From an uncultured Clostridia bacterium (GTDB lineage: Bacteria; Bacillota; Clostridia; Christensenellales; CAG-1252), in the NCBI GenBank assembly GCA_945482995.1, contig CALYRM010000010.1, positions 1 through 39,933 on the forward strand: DNA of 39,933 nucleotides, given 5' to 3'. The notes beneath the pieces are model-generated. The model had not been told where the DNA came from. It made no database searches and was given only the letters and a program-made list of their open reading frames with translations. Both the position numbers and the translations under genes were made by a program. Of the stretch, positions 8,007 to 17,800 are shown in pieces (position 1 is the stretch's first letter; each line of letters starts with the position of its first letter).

Positions 8007-9047
8007 ATGAATGCAATCGAGGTCAACGTAAAGAATGGATATAAGGTTATTGTTGATAATGGTATTTTCGACAAAATTCCCGAATATGCCCTAACGCTTG
8101 CGGACTATACAACCGTAACAATTGTTTCGGATAGCAATGTCGCGCCACTTTATATTGAAAGATTAAAAAAGGGCTTTTTAAGAGCAAATAAAAGAGTTTT
8201 AACATATGTAATTGAGGCAGGAGAACAAAGCAAAAACCTGTCCAATTATGCAGCCATCCTATCGTTTTTGGCAAACAACGACTTTAAACGTAAAGATTTA
8301 TTGGTAGCCCTAGGCGGTGGTGTAGTCGGCGATCTTACGGGATTTGTGGCAAGCACATATCATAGAGGCGTTGACTTTATTCAAGTTCCAACTACCCTAC
8401 TAGCCGGAATCGACAGTTCAGTTGGGGGCAAAACCGCCGTAGACATTAAAGAAGGTAAAAATTTAGTTGGCGCATTTTATCAGCCTAAAGGGGTATTTTT
8501 CGACATAGAAACGTTAAACACCTTGCCCGAAAAAGAAATGATAAACGGTTTCGGCGAACTTGTGAAATATGGTATTTTAATGGGCGGTACACTTTGGAAA
8601 AACCTACTTTCGGATAACCTATCATTAGAAAACTGTATTGCTGATTCTATTCGCTACAAAGCGGAAATTGTAGAAAAGGACGAATTCGATAATGGCGTTA
8701 GAGCTTTATTGAATTTAGGGCATACCTTAGCCCATTCTGTTGAAAATCTATCGGGTTACACAGTACCGCACGGCTTGGCAGTTGGCTATGGTATAAGAAG
8801 AATTGCAAAAGCTTGTAAGAATAACGGCTTATTGCAAAACTCCGAATACGAACAAATAATCAACGTCCTCGACAAATTTTCCCTTACCTATATAGCACCT
8901 TTTAGCGACAACGCCTTAATACGAGCGAGCGTAAAGGATAAAAAAGCTTTTGCGGATAGCATTAACATAATTGTTATCAACGCAATAGGCAACTGCTCCA
9001 TACAAAAATTTAAGCTCGACAAGTTGGGAGAATTTTTCAATGATTAA
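8007..9047 (+). CDS. aroB: 3-dehydroquinate synthase
   Basis: This enzyme converts DAHP to 3-dehydroquinate, the second step of the shikimate pathway, using NAD+ and a divalent metal. Family motifs are clear: LVALGGGVVGDLTGFVAS, PTTLLAGIDSSVGGKTAVD, GELVKYGIL, and LNLGHTLAHSVE and VPHGLAVGYG, which carry the metal-binding histidines. I chose the ATG at 8007 (346 residues). AAGGA lies about 10 nt upstream, and the homology starts there. An in-frame ATG at 7959 would add 16 Lys-rich residues and has no ribosome site. It is the first gene of a six-gene operon and overlaps aroA by 8 bp. The upstream enzyme, DAHP synthase, is not in the window. Confidence 0.92.
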   Translation: MNAIEVNVKNGYKVIVDNGIFDKIPEYALTLADYTTVTIVSDSNVAPLYIERLKKGFLRANKRVLTYVIEAGEQSKNLSNYAAILSFLANNDFKRKDLLVALGGGVVGDLTGFVASTYHRGVDFIQVPTTLLAGIDSSVGGKTAVDIKEGKNLVGAFYQPKGVFFDIETLNTLPEKEMINGFGELVKYGILMGGTLWKNLLSDNLSLENCIADSIRYKAEIVEKDEFDNGVRALLNLGHTLAHSVENLSGYTVPHGLAVGYGIRRIAKACKNNGLLQNSEYEQIINVLDKFSLTYIAPFSDNALIRASVKDKKAFADSINIIVINAIGNCSIQKFKLDKLGEFFND

Positions 9048-10284
9048 GGTTAGTATGGCCGAGCTTTCGGGAATTATTGACGCCATCCCCTCAAAATCAT
9101 ATGCACATAGAGCGTTGATTTTAGCGGCGCTATGTAACAGTAGCACAACGCTTTTTGGTAAATCGACAGGCGTTGACACCGACGCTACCGTTGGCGTATT
9201 GTCGGCGCTCGGCGCAAATATTCAATCGACTGATTTTGGCTACGTTGTCGAGCCTATAAAAAATTTGAACAATAATATATCTCTCAACGTCAAAGAAAGT
9301 GGAAGTACGTTGAGATTTATCTTGCCCTTGTTATCGGTTTTGGGCATAAGTTGCCATATTGACGGCGAAGGAAGATTGAAAAATCGACCGAATAAGGAAT
9401 TGATTGAAACCCTTTCTATGGCAGGAACGAGTTTCGATAATACCACCTTACCTATTAATATGTCGGGAAAGTTTTCGGCTAAAAGTGTAGCCGTTCGAGC
9501 AGATATAAGCTCGCAATTCGTGTCGGGTTTACTTATGGCAATGCAACTTTTGCCCTATTCCTCAGATATTCACTTGATTGGTGAATTAAAGAGCAAAAAC
9601 TACGTCGATATCACAATTTCGGTTATGGAAGCCTTTGGTGCAAAGGTCACTAAAACCACATACGGATATAGTCTTTGTGGCGGTGGCTATACATCACCCC
9701 AAAAATACACCATTGAGGGCGATTGGTCCAACTCGGCGTTTTGGTTGGTTGCAGGCGCCATTGGAAAGGGTATTACAGTAAACAATTTGAATATAAATTC
9801 TATTCAAGGCGATAGAGAGATAGTTGATATTCTAAAAAAAGCAAATGCTGCGATAACTATTAGCGAAAATTCAGTAAAAGTCGAAAAATCCGATTTGATC
9901 GCTTTTGAATGTGACGCCGAGAATATACCCGACCTAGTGCCTATTCTTTCGGTGTTAGCGTCCTTTGCAAACGGTGAAAGCCTATTGACATCGGTAGAAA
10001 GGTTAAGGTTCAAGGAAAGCGATAGGATTCAAACCACGCTCGATATGCTTTTATCCGCTAACGTAAACGCTTTTTACGACGAATTGGGGATTCATATTAT
10101 AGGCTCGACGCATAAAGCAAACACGATACAAGGCGCTAACGACCATAGAATTGTTATGAGCGGTTGCATTATGGCGACAAATACCGAGGGCGTTACAACT
10201 ATTACCGATGAAAATGCGGTTAATAAGAGTTATCAAGCCTTTTATGAGGATTTTTGTAAATTAGGAGGTATTATTAATGCCTAA
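9040..10284 (+). CDS. aroA: 3-phosphoshikimate 1-carboxyvinyltransferase (EPSP synthase)
   Basis: This enzyme joins phosphoenolpyruvate to shikimate-3-phosphate. At 414 residues it is of normal length. Expected motifs are present: SKSYAHRALILAA (residues 18-30), SGSTLRFILPLLS in place of the enterobacterial GNAGT motif, ISSQFVSGLLMA for shikimate-phosphate binding, RLRFKESDR, and DHRIVMSG near the end. The SGSTLRF form is typical of Firmicutes enzymes. The start is preceded by GGGAG within the aroB end. It overlaps aroB by 8 bp and aroC by 8 bp, so the three are probably translationally coupled. Confidence 0.93.
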   Translation: MIKVSMAELSGIIDAIPSKSYAHRALILAALCNSSTTLFGKSTGVDTDATVGVLSALGANIQSTDFGYVVEPIKNLNNNISLNVKESGSTLRFILPLLSVLGISCHIDGEGRLKNRPNKELIETLSMAGTSFDNTTLPINMSGKFSAKSVAVRADISSQFVSGLLMAMQLLPYSSDIHLIGELKSKNYVDITISVMEAFGAKVTKTTYGYSLCGGGYTSPQKYTIEGDWSNSAFWLVAGAIGKGITVNNLNINSIQGDREIVDILKKANAAITISENSVKVEKSDLIAFECDAENIPDLVPILSVLASFANGESLLTSVERLRFKESDRIQTTLDMLLSANVNAFYDELGIHIIGSTHKANTIQGANDHRIVMSGCIMATNTEGVTTITDENAVNKSYQAFYEDFCKLGGIINA

Positions 10285-11377
10285 GTACGGAAACAAAATC
10301 ACAATGGACGTTTATGGAGAGTCTCACGGCGAATGCGTCGGCGTTGTAATTTCGGGACTTCCATTGGGAATAAAAATAGATTTGGACAGTTTGCAAGCTC
10401 ACACCAACAGACGAAAAGCAACAAACTCGAGCTATTCGACAAAGCGTATCGAACCTGACAAAATTGTTATTAAGGACGGTTTATCCGAAAACGGCACTGT
10501 TGAAAAAGACAAAATCGAATTGATAGTCTACAATACCGCCTACCGAAAAAACGATTACAGCAATTTAAGTTTCACTCCCAGACCATCGCACGCCGATTAC
10601 CCTGCAATGGTAAAGTATGGCGATAAAGTAAGTTTGTCGGGCGGTGGCAAGTATTCGGGAAGACTCACCCTTCCTATTTGCATTGCAGGCGGTATAGCCG
10701 AACAAATTCTAACGCAAAAAGGTATTTTTATATGCTCATATTTGAGCGAAGTTGCAGGAATAAAGGGTGCAAGTTACAAAGATAAAATCCCCACTATTCA
10801 AGAATTATCAAATGCCAAGGCTAATCCATTTTACTTTTTCAAAGACAATATTGAAGCCGTAGAAAAACGCTTTGAAAAAGCAAGGCTAAGTAGAGATAGC
10901 TTGGGCGGAATAATAGAAACGGTGATATACGGCTTACCCGTAGGCGTTGGCGACAGCTTGTTTGACGGCGTTGAAAGCGCCATTTCCAGCGCAGTGTTCG
11001 CTATTCCGGCAGTCAAGGGCGTTGAATTTGGTATCGGCTTTGATTTTGCACTACTAAAAGGAAGTACTGCAAACGACTGCTATTATTACGACAATGGAAT
11101 GGTTAAAACCTATACAAACAACAACGGCGGTATTGTCGGCGGTATGACAAACGGTATGCCTATCACATTGAGAACGGTTGTTAAACCAACTCCAAGCATT
11201 GGTATCGAACAAAAAACCGTTGACCTTAGAACTAAAACAAATACCACTATTACGATTAACGGCAGACATGACGTTTGCATTGCGCCAAGAGCGGCTGCAC
11301 CTATCGAATCGGCGGTTGCTTTCGCGCTTCTAGATATTATTATGCAAGAAGACGCTAAGGGGGATACTAATGAGTAA
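10277..11377 (+). CDS. aroC: Chorismate synthase (divergent)
   Basis: This enzyme converts EPSP to chorismate with reduced FMN. The 366-residue length is normal. The two catalytic histidines are retained, in GESHG (residues 13-17) and RPSHAD. The C-terminal GRHDVCIAPRA block matches the family's GRHDPC...RA. The protein is divergent elsewhere. The usual RRPG segment reads RRKATNSSYSTKR. The usual SG..xGxTTGxPI stretch is replaced by DGLSENGTVEKDKIEL. SxRET reads SGRLT. Context between aroA and pheA leaves little doubt about the role. GGAGG lies 8 nt before the ATG, and both ends overlap neighbours by 8 bp. Confidence 0.9.
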   Translation: MPKYGNKITMDVYGESHGECVGVVISGLPLGIKIDLDSLQAHTNRRKATNSSYSTKRIEPDKIVIKDGLSENGTVEKDKIELIVYNTAYRKNDYSNLSFTPRPSHADYPAMVKYGDKVSLSGGGKYSGRLTLPICIAGGIAEQILTQKGIFICSYLSEVAGIKGASYKDKIPTIQELSNAKANPFYFFKDNIEAVEKRFEKARLSRDSLGGIIETVIYGLPVGVGDSLFDGVESAISSAVFAIPAVKGVEFGIGFDFALLKGSTANDCYYYDNGMVKTYTNNNGGIVGGMTNGMPITLRTVVKPTPSIGIEQKTVDLRTKTNTTITINGRHDVCIAPRAAAPIESAVAFALLDIIMQEDAKGDTNE

Positions 11378-12509
11378 GCTTGATGAATATAGAAACAAAA
11401 TAGACGTTATCGATGATCAAATCACAACTCTATATAAGCAAAGAATGGATTTGGTTAGACAAGTTGTCGAAGCAAAAAAAGAAAATAACGTCCCCACGTT
11501 GGTGCCTGATAGAGAAAGAAGCATTATTAACAGAGTAACGAAAAAAGTTGACGAGCCTTTGAAAATCTATACGAAAAGGTTGTTTGAAACCATTTTTGAA
11601 ACAAGTAAATCCTATCAAACTAAATTTTCAAATAATGATGGCGTTGTAAGATTATTTTTAAATGATTTAGTAAATCAACCACGTTCTTATTTGCCAACCT
11701 CTGCCTCTGTAGTATGTCAAGGAGTAATGGGGAGTTACAGCTCGATAGCGTGCGAAAAAATATTTCCTATTTCGGATATTTCGTATGTAAAAACCTTTGA
11801 AAACGTTTTTGAAGCAGTGGAAAGTGGTCAATCGGAATTTGGAATCTTGCCAATCGAAAACAGCACAGCAGGATCGGTTAATGCCGTATACGACTTAATC
11901 AAAAAGCATAAAGCCTATATAGTCGCAAGCACCACAATAAGCATTAGACACTGTTTGCTTGGAAATGTGGGTGCAACGAAAGACAGTATTACCGAAATCT
12001 ATTCGCATGAACAAGCGATTAGTCAATGCTCGGAATACTTAAAACAATTCACTAACGCCAAAATTATTCCTGTCGCAAATACTGCGGTAGCCGCAAAATC
12101 GGTTGCCACGAGCACAAGAATAGACGTTGCTTCCATTTCGTCAAAAGAGTGCAGTTCGCTCTATGGTTTACACATTATCGACGGCGATATTGCCGACAAT
12201 TCCAACAATTATACGCGCTTTATTTGCATTTCAAAAAAGCCTGTTGTATACGCTAACAGCACGAAAATCAGCCTTATGGCAAACCTTCCCGACGAAGCCG
12301 GTAGCTTATGCAAAGTGTTAAATAGATTCTATGCAGAAGGTATCAACTTGACAAAATTGGAATCCCGTCCGCTCACTAATTCGGTATTTGATTTTGTGTT
12401 CTACTTCGACATTCAAGCCGATATCCACAAGAAAGAGGTTATCGATTTACTTGTAGAATTGTCAAACAGCTATAACTTTACCTTTTTAGGTTCATATATG
12501 GAGATTTAA
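11370..12509 (+). CDS. pheA: Bifunctional chorismate mutase/prephenate dehydratase (P-protein)
   Basis: Residues 1-80 form an AroQ-type chorismate mutase helix bundle (LDEYRNKIDVIDDQITTLYKQRMDLV...VPDRERSII). Residues about 112-285 form prephenate dehydratase (GVMGSYSSIACEKIF, GILPIENSTAGSV, SHEQAISQC, and NYTRF with the catalytic TRF). Residues about 295-379 form an ACT domain (LMANLPDEAGSLCKVL, LTKLESRP). The ACT domain is the usual phenylalanine feedback site in P-proteins. The product makes phenylpyruvate, committing the operon to phenylalanine; no TyrA is present. GGGGG precedes the ATG by 6 nt. The stop overlaps the next start by one base (TAATG). Confidence 0.93.
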   Translation: MSKLDEYRNKIDVIDDQITTLYKQRMDLVRQVVEAKKENNVPTLVPDRERSIINRVTKKVDEPLKIYTKRLFETIFETSKSYQTKFSNNDGVVRLFLNDLVNQPRSYLPTSASVVCQGVMGSYSSIACEKIFPISDISYVKTFENVFEAVESGQSEFGILPIENSTAGSVNAVYDLIKKHKAYIVASTTISIRHCLLGNVGATKDSITEIYSHEQAISQCSEYLKQFTNAKIIPVANTAVAAKSVATSTRIDVASISSKECSSLYGLHIIDGDIADNSNNYTRFICISKKPVVYANSTKISLMANLPDEAGSLCKVLNRFYAEGINLTKLESRPLTNSVFDFVFYFDIQADIHKKEVIDLLVELSNSYNFTFLGSYMEI

Positions 12510-13732
12510 TGAAAGCGTGCTTATTAGGTAAAAAATTAGGACATAGCTACTCGCCCTACATTCATTCACAATTCGGCTATTCATATCAAAACGTGGAGCT
12601 TGACGAAAACGAATTGGAAAACTTTTTGAAAAACAGCGAATTCGACTGCTTTAACGTAACCGTACCCTACAAAAAATCGGTTATGCCCTATCTTAAGCTT
12701 TCCGACCTTGCTAAAAAAATCGGCGCAGTAAACACCGTTGTGAAACGTGACAACGTTTTGTTTGGTTATAATACCGATTATTACGGCTTTCAAAAAATGA
12801 TTGAAGGAAACGGAATAAACGTTGCAAACAAAAAGGTTCTTATTCTTGGAACGGGTGGCGCGAGCGCAGTCGTAAAAACGTATATGACCGATTTTGGCGC
12901 TAACGTTCGAGTTGTAGGAAGAACAAGCGAATACAACTACAATAATCTATATCTTAATTACGACGCCGAAATTATTATAAACACCACCCCCGTGGGTATG
13001 TATCCCGACAATTTGGTTGCACCATTGGATTTATCCCCTTTCAAACACTTAGTGTTCGTGGGCGATTTGATTTATAATCCATACAAAACCGCACTACTTC
13101 TTCAAGCAACCGATTTGGGAATAAAAAACGATAACGGTTTGAGTATGCTTGTTTGGCAAGCTATCAGGGCAGGCTACTTTTTTACAGGCGTCGATTATTC
13201 GGATAAGTACAATAAAATCTATTCAGAATTGTCGCTAAAGGCTAGAAATATAATTCTTATCGGTATGCCGTCATCGGGGAAAAGCACGATTGGAAGACAT
13301 TTGGCTAAGGCACTAGAGAGAAATTTCATTGACCTTGACAAAGAGATAGTAAGGAAAGTTGGCAAGCCTATTCCTGAAATTTTCGAGCAAAACGGTGAAA
13401 AATATTTTAGAAAAGTTGAAAGCGAGCTTTTGTTTGAATTTTCTAAGCTTAGTAATAAGGTAATCGCCTTAGGCGGTGGCGCTTGTATTCAAGAAACAGC
13501 AAAATGGCAGATTAAACAAAATTCGATTGTTGTTTACCTTACAAGAAATAAGATTTCAACTAAGGGTAGACCACTATTACAAAAAGACGGTATAAACGCA
13601 TATAATAAATTGCTAGAAATTAGAGAGCCTATATATAATTCACTCTTTGATATAAAAGTCGAAAATAACAGTTCAATTCAAGCGGTTGTAAACACAATCA
13701 TAGGAGCATTAAATGAAAGTAATGGTAATTAA
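12509..13732 (+). CDS. aroE-aroK: Fused shikimate dehydrogenase-shikimate kinase
   Basis: This single 407-residue reading frame has two enzymes. Residues 1-242 are shikimate dehydrogenase (GHSYSP at 11-16, NVTVPYKK with the catalytic Lys at 49-56, NTD at 88-90, NADP motif LGTGGAS at 113-119, NTTPVGMYP). Residues 247-407 are shikimate kinase (Walker A GMPSSGKST at 252-260, DLD at 275-277, GGGA at 322-325, GRPLL lid Arg at 353-357). The linker is only a few residues. Together they convert 3-dehydroshikimate to shikimate-3-phosphate. No stop codon or frameshift separates the halves. GGAG lies 5 nt before the ATG. The end overlaps aroQ by 20 bp. Confidence 0.93.
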   Translation: MKACLLGKKLGHSYSPYIHSQFGYSYQNVELDENELENFLKNSEFDCFNVTVPYKKSVMPYLKLSDLAKKIGAVNTVVKRDNVLFGYNTDYYGFQKMIEGNGINVANKKVLILGTGGASAVVKTYMTDFGANVRVVGRTSEYNYNNLYLNYDAEIIINTTPVGMYPDNLVAPLDLSPFKHLVFVGDLIYNPYKTALLLQATDLGIKNDNGLSMLVWQAIRAGYFFTGVDYSDKYNKIYSELSLKARNIILIGMPSSGKSTIGRHLAKALERNFIDLDKEIVRKVGKPIPEIFEQNGEKYFRKVESELLFEFSKLSNKVIALGGGACIQETAKWQIKQNSIVVYLTRNKISTKGRPLLQKDGINAYNKLLEIREPIYNSLFDIKVENNSSIQAVVNTIIGALNESNGN

Positions 13733-14150
13733 TGGCGTCAATCTTAATATGTTGGGTATAAGAGAAAAAGACCTTTACGGAGCAAGAGACTTCGCAACAC
13801 TTAAAGCATTTATCAAGGAAGCTGCCGAAGAGTTAGATATCGAAGTTGAACTTTATCAAAGCAATCATGAGGGCGATATCGTAGATAAAATTCAAGCCTG
13901 CTACTTTGATGATGTTGACGGTATCGTTATAAACGCAGGTGCGTATACGCACACAAGTATTGCTATACTTGACGCATTAAAGGCGGTTAGTATTCCAACC
14001 GTTGAAGTACATATAACTGATATAAGTTCAAGAGAAGACTTTAGAAAGATAAGCTATATTTCGCTCTATGCCGAAAAAATGATTAAGGGCAAAGGATTTG
14101 ACGGCTACAAAGAAGCCCTTATGTATTTGAAAGGAAAGTACGGAAAATAA
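13713..14150 (+). CDS. aroQ: Type II 3-dehydroquinate dehydratase
   Basis: This enzyme dehydrates 3-dehydroquinate to 3-dehydroshikimate. The 145-residue length is that of the type II (dodecameric) family. Visible motifs are GVNLNMLGIREKDLYG with the catalytic Tyr, YQSNHEGDIVDKI (family NSNxEGxxxD), INAGAYTHTSIAI (family NPGAYTHTS), and VEVHITDISSREDFR with the conserved His. It is the last gene of the operon and completes the set from DAHP to chorismate and prephenate. It starts inside the aroE-aroK end, with AGGAG 7 nt upstream. The terminator at 14247-14271 follows. Confidence 0.93.
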   Translation: MKVMVINGVNLNMLGIREKDLYGARDFATLKAFIKEAAEELDIEVELYQSNHEGDIVDKIQACYFDDVDGIVINAGAYTHTSIAILDALKAVSIPTVEVHITDISSREDFRKISYISLYAEKMIKGKGFDGYKEALMYLKGKYGK

Positions 14151-14246
14151 AAAAGTGCATAACATTTTTATTTAATGTGCAATGTGCCATTGTGAGTTAA
14201 TTAATTTGTATGGTACTGTAGTTATAAGAGTTTATATAAGAAAAAC

Positions 14247-14271
14247 GCCAATCGTTATGATTGGCTTTTTT
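14247..14271 (+). terminator. Terminator of the aro operon
   Basis: A 7-bp stem, GCCAATC (14247-14253) with GATTGGC (14259-14265), a 5-nt loop, and then six T residues. It lies 97 bp after aroQ. Confidence 0.85.
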
Positions 14272-14460
14272 CAAATAAGCTTAGGCTTATTGTAATGGAT
14301 GGAATAAAACTATAAAATGAATGTTTGTTTTGACTTAACTACGTCATTATTATATACTCTGTTTGTGATAGTTGTGTGATAGTTTTATGTTTTTTGAGAA
14401 AAATCCTTTATAGGTTTTGTGAAAAGAATATATTGAATATTGTATATTCTTTAAAGCGGA

Positions 14461-14719
14461 TTAGATTTCTCGACTTCGCTCGGATTAACAATATGGCATG
14501 AACGTCTATCCGTATGCTTCGCAAAGAGTCTGTGCTTGTAGTGAGATCCCTCGACTACGCTCGGGATGACGATATGGCATAAATGTCTATCCGTGTGCTT
14601 CGCAAAGAGTCGGTGCTTATATAGAGATTTCTCGACTTCGCTCGAAATGACATAATATGGATATTCATTTGATATGAGATTCTTCGACTTCGCTCAGAAT
14701 GACAATATTGCTGGCTCGA
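14461..14719 (+). repeat. Cluster of covarying hairpin repeats with an 81-bp tandem pair
   Basis: Two tandem units (14491-14571 and 14572-14652) share a TCTATCCGT(A/G)TGCTTCGC segment, then AAAGAGTC and a terminal hairpin. The hairpin arms differ: ATCCC (14546-14550)/GGGAT (14563-14567) in the first, ATTTC (14627-14631)/GAAAT (14644-14648) in the second. Another copy has ATTCT (14679-14683)/AGAAT (14696-14700). A decayed copy begins at 14463 and an orphan 3' half lies near 14710-14722. No gene is visible between 14151 and 14831. Confidence 0.8.
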
Positions 14720-14764
14720 AATGACGGTTGGTATAGTCGGAATAACAAAAAAAGTGTATAATGT

Positions 14765-14797
14765 AAAAAGGGTAAACTGTTTCGTTTACCCTTTTTT
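14765..14797 (-). terminator. Terminator of the metallophosphoesterase gene
   Basis: An 8-bp stem, GGGTAAAC (14770-14777) with GTTTACCC (14784-14791), flanked by five A residues and six T residues. It can therefore work in both directions. It lies 35 bp after the minus-strand gene's stop codon. Confidence 0.85.
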
Positions 14798-14831
14798 GTT
14801 TAATCAATTTGATGTTTTTATACTATTTATG

Positions 14832-17800
14832 CTACTTTATTAGTTTTCTCTTTCTTACGATTAAAATCGATGAAAGCACAACTACTGCAACAAACGCTGC
14901 GCAACCAACGGAGATTGCAGCAATTTGTCCTGCCGTCAAAACAGAATTTACAGGATTATTTGTCAATATGATATTATCAACGTCAATAACCTTGCCGTCT
15001 TTTATTGTATAGGTCTTAATTGTCAAGTCGTTTGCATCTGCCGATAAAGACATAAATACAGGTGTTTCGGTAAGCTCTAAATATTTATCTGCTGTCAAAT
15101 ATTGAGCTAACTCTTTGTTAACTGAATCTCTCTTTACAAATACGCTTGAATCTATTGCATCGGAATAAATATAATCATAAAACTTGTCGCCCATTGTGCC
15201 AAGGTTGATATAAATAACTCCGTCTGAATTGACGATTGCGCCTCTTGAATCGGTAGTTGTTTTAATTGCCTTGCCATCTGCACCTATTGTGTTGGTTACT
15301 GAATAGGTGTGATCGTGTCCTTGCAATACTACGTCAACGCCGTACTGAACAAAAATCGGGTTAAGTTGATTTCTCAAGGCAACGACGTCGCTATCGTAAG
15401 CATGCGAGCCTGCTGTAAATAGACCTTTATGCATTCCAACGACAATCCACTTTACTTGTTCATTATTTGAAGCATTTGTCAATACGCTTATCAACCAATT
15501 ATATTGTGCCTCTGACAATGTTCCGTCGGATTTTAGATCGTTGGTATTGAGCATAACGAAGCAAGTATTTACATAAACAAACGAATAGTATTCCAAGTTG
15601 GTTTCATCGTTTGGTATTAATACGTGCTCGGACATTTCATTTTCGCCGTCCTCGTGGTTGCCGGGAACGCCTACAAACGAATTTTGTGACCAAAACTCTT
15701 TTTGTCCTTCGAGCATCCAATAGTATTGATAAATACTTTTGCCGTTGTCAACGTTATCGCCCAAAGTAATAACAAAGGAAGCGTCGGGTACCTTCTCCTT
15801 GCCTAATAACAAGTTTTGAAGTGCGTCGGTATAGTTCTTTTCAATCGAGCCTTGAATATCGGTAATACCCATAATCGTGAAGCTATCGGCATTCTGAGAT
15901 TTTGGCGTTCTGAAAGACCTGACATCCGTCCAACCGCTGTCGTCATTACCTAAGCTATAGTAATATACGGTATCTGGATTTAAGCCTGTGAGTTTGACTG
16001 AATACTTATTGAATACGTCATAGACATAGCTCATATTAAGGTATGCTATACCAAGGTCAATGGTTGGGTATTCATATTCAACGTTTTTCCCTGTTGCCTT
16101 TATCGGTGTAGCATTTTTAACGCCATCGGCACTTGTTGCGAACTTAATGAAACTATCGGGACAAGTATAGTTAAATATGTCAACCGTGATATGCGTTGTC
16201 CATTTAAGTTTGATTTCGCTGTCTGATAATATGCCGTCCTTAGTTACGTTGGAAACTGCAACCTGAGCAGGTAACAATCCGTTATCTGCGCTCGGCACGA
16301 TTTCAACTTTATTCTTGCTGAAACTATGTTCACCATAAACAACTTTATCATTGTATTTGAATTGTAAATGTACTTTTTCGTTGTGCAAAACGCCTTCTTC
16401 GTCCAAATAACCGCCGTCATAGCTCTCGTCTACAGCTAAGGATACAAGAATGTCTTTAGCATAGTTACCAAGGTTTGAACAGAACGCTTTGGTTACGTAC
16501 TTATCAAGCAATTCGCTCTTTAAAACTGTCGATAAATCGGAGTCAAAGTACATAACAAGATAGTTCAATATCAAATCAAAATATTCGTCAAATATCGATT
16601 GAATATTGAAACCTTCAAGGAGCGGTCCTAAAATTGTGCTGTTTAGTAAGGAGTCAACAACTGAAGGAGCATTCTTTGATATTGCGGTTAAAATGTATCT
16701 CAATGAAGAATAGCCGTTTTCATCAAGATAACTCTCTATCACAACGCCGTATTCGTCAACAGCGCCAAATGCGTATTGATTTATCAAACCTCTAACGATA
16801 TTATCAACTGAGAATGCCGATAATTTCAAATCAAAGGCTCTTGTAAAGTCAAAGCCTTGTACACCGCTTTCGGTTAATGTGGCAGTTTTAGAATTATATC
16901 TAATCGGAGAGTCAAGGATAAGATCAAGTTGCGGAACAACGGTATTGTACACCAAGTCAACCAACCATTGTACAAATGTTCCGTCCTCTAATTTAGAGAA
17001 GAATGCAACTAGATTATTTTGGATTTCACTTGGGTTTGTTCCCATCATATGGCCGCCATAAATATCGAAAAGGAGTTGATCCATTTTATATCCGCCAGTG
17101 ACTGTACCATACGAAAAATCAAATTCGCAGAGATAATTAACTAAACTGTTGACAAATGCTACAATGTCGTAGCCTTCTTTTCTATCCTTAGCTAAGCGAG
17201 CATTTCCGTTATCGTCAACGACTATTGGATATAAATCTAATTTTGACAAATCATTGATACCGTCAATAGCAAGTGCGCCAAAGAATGGGTGATCTGCATT
17301 TATTCCGCTCATTGCGCCCGTAATGTTATCGTATAGATTTTCGTTAACCATTCCGCCAATCATGGTAGGAACAAGATTTTTCATCTTGTTTTTGAAATAT
17401 TCAAAATGCTTTGTAGTTTTCTTTGCAACGTTGCTATCGGCTGTAAAGTACTCAACGCTTTCGTCAAGATTGAACACTTGTGTATAAACGTCCTCGGTAT
17501 ATGTTTCGCCTTTACCGCTTGTTTCAAATTCAGCGATTCTATACGCTGCACCTAAGCCTATGGTAGAACCTGTTTCAAAGTCATATATTACGTTGCCGTT
17601 TTGAGAAACGCTATATGCGATATCCGAAGAGTGCATATGTCCTGTGAAAACGTACTTCAAGCCGGCATCCGGCAAAACCTCGATTGCCCTCTTATAATCG
17701 TCATATGTGAACATTGACAGTACGTCGCCTTCCATTGTGAAGTGTGGGACAATGTTGTGGTGGAACATGCCAAGTACCAATTTATCATTGGCAACGTCTG

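Noticed and set aside
14461-14719. Possible CRISPR array, because short repeats recur at intervals
   Set aside because: The repeats are hairpins with variable arms, in both orientations and scattered among genes. There are no uniform spacers and no cas genes.
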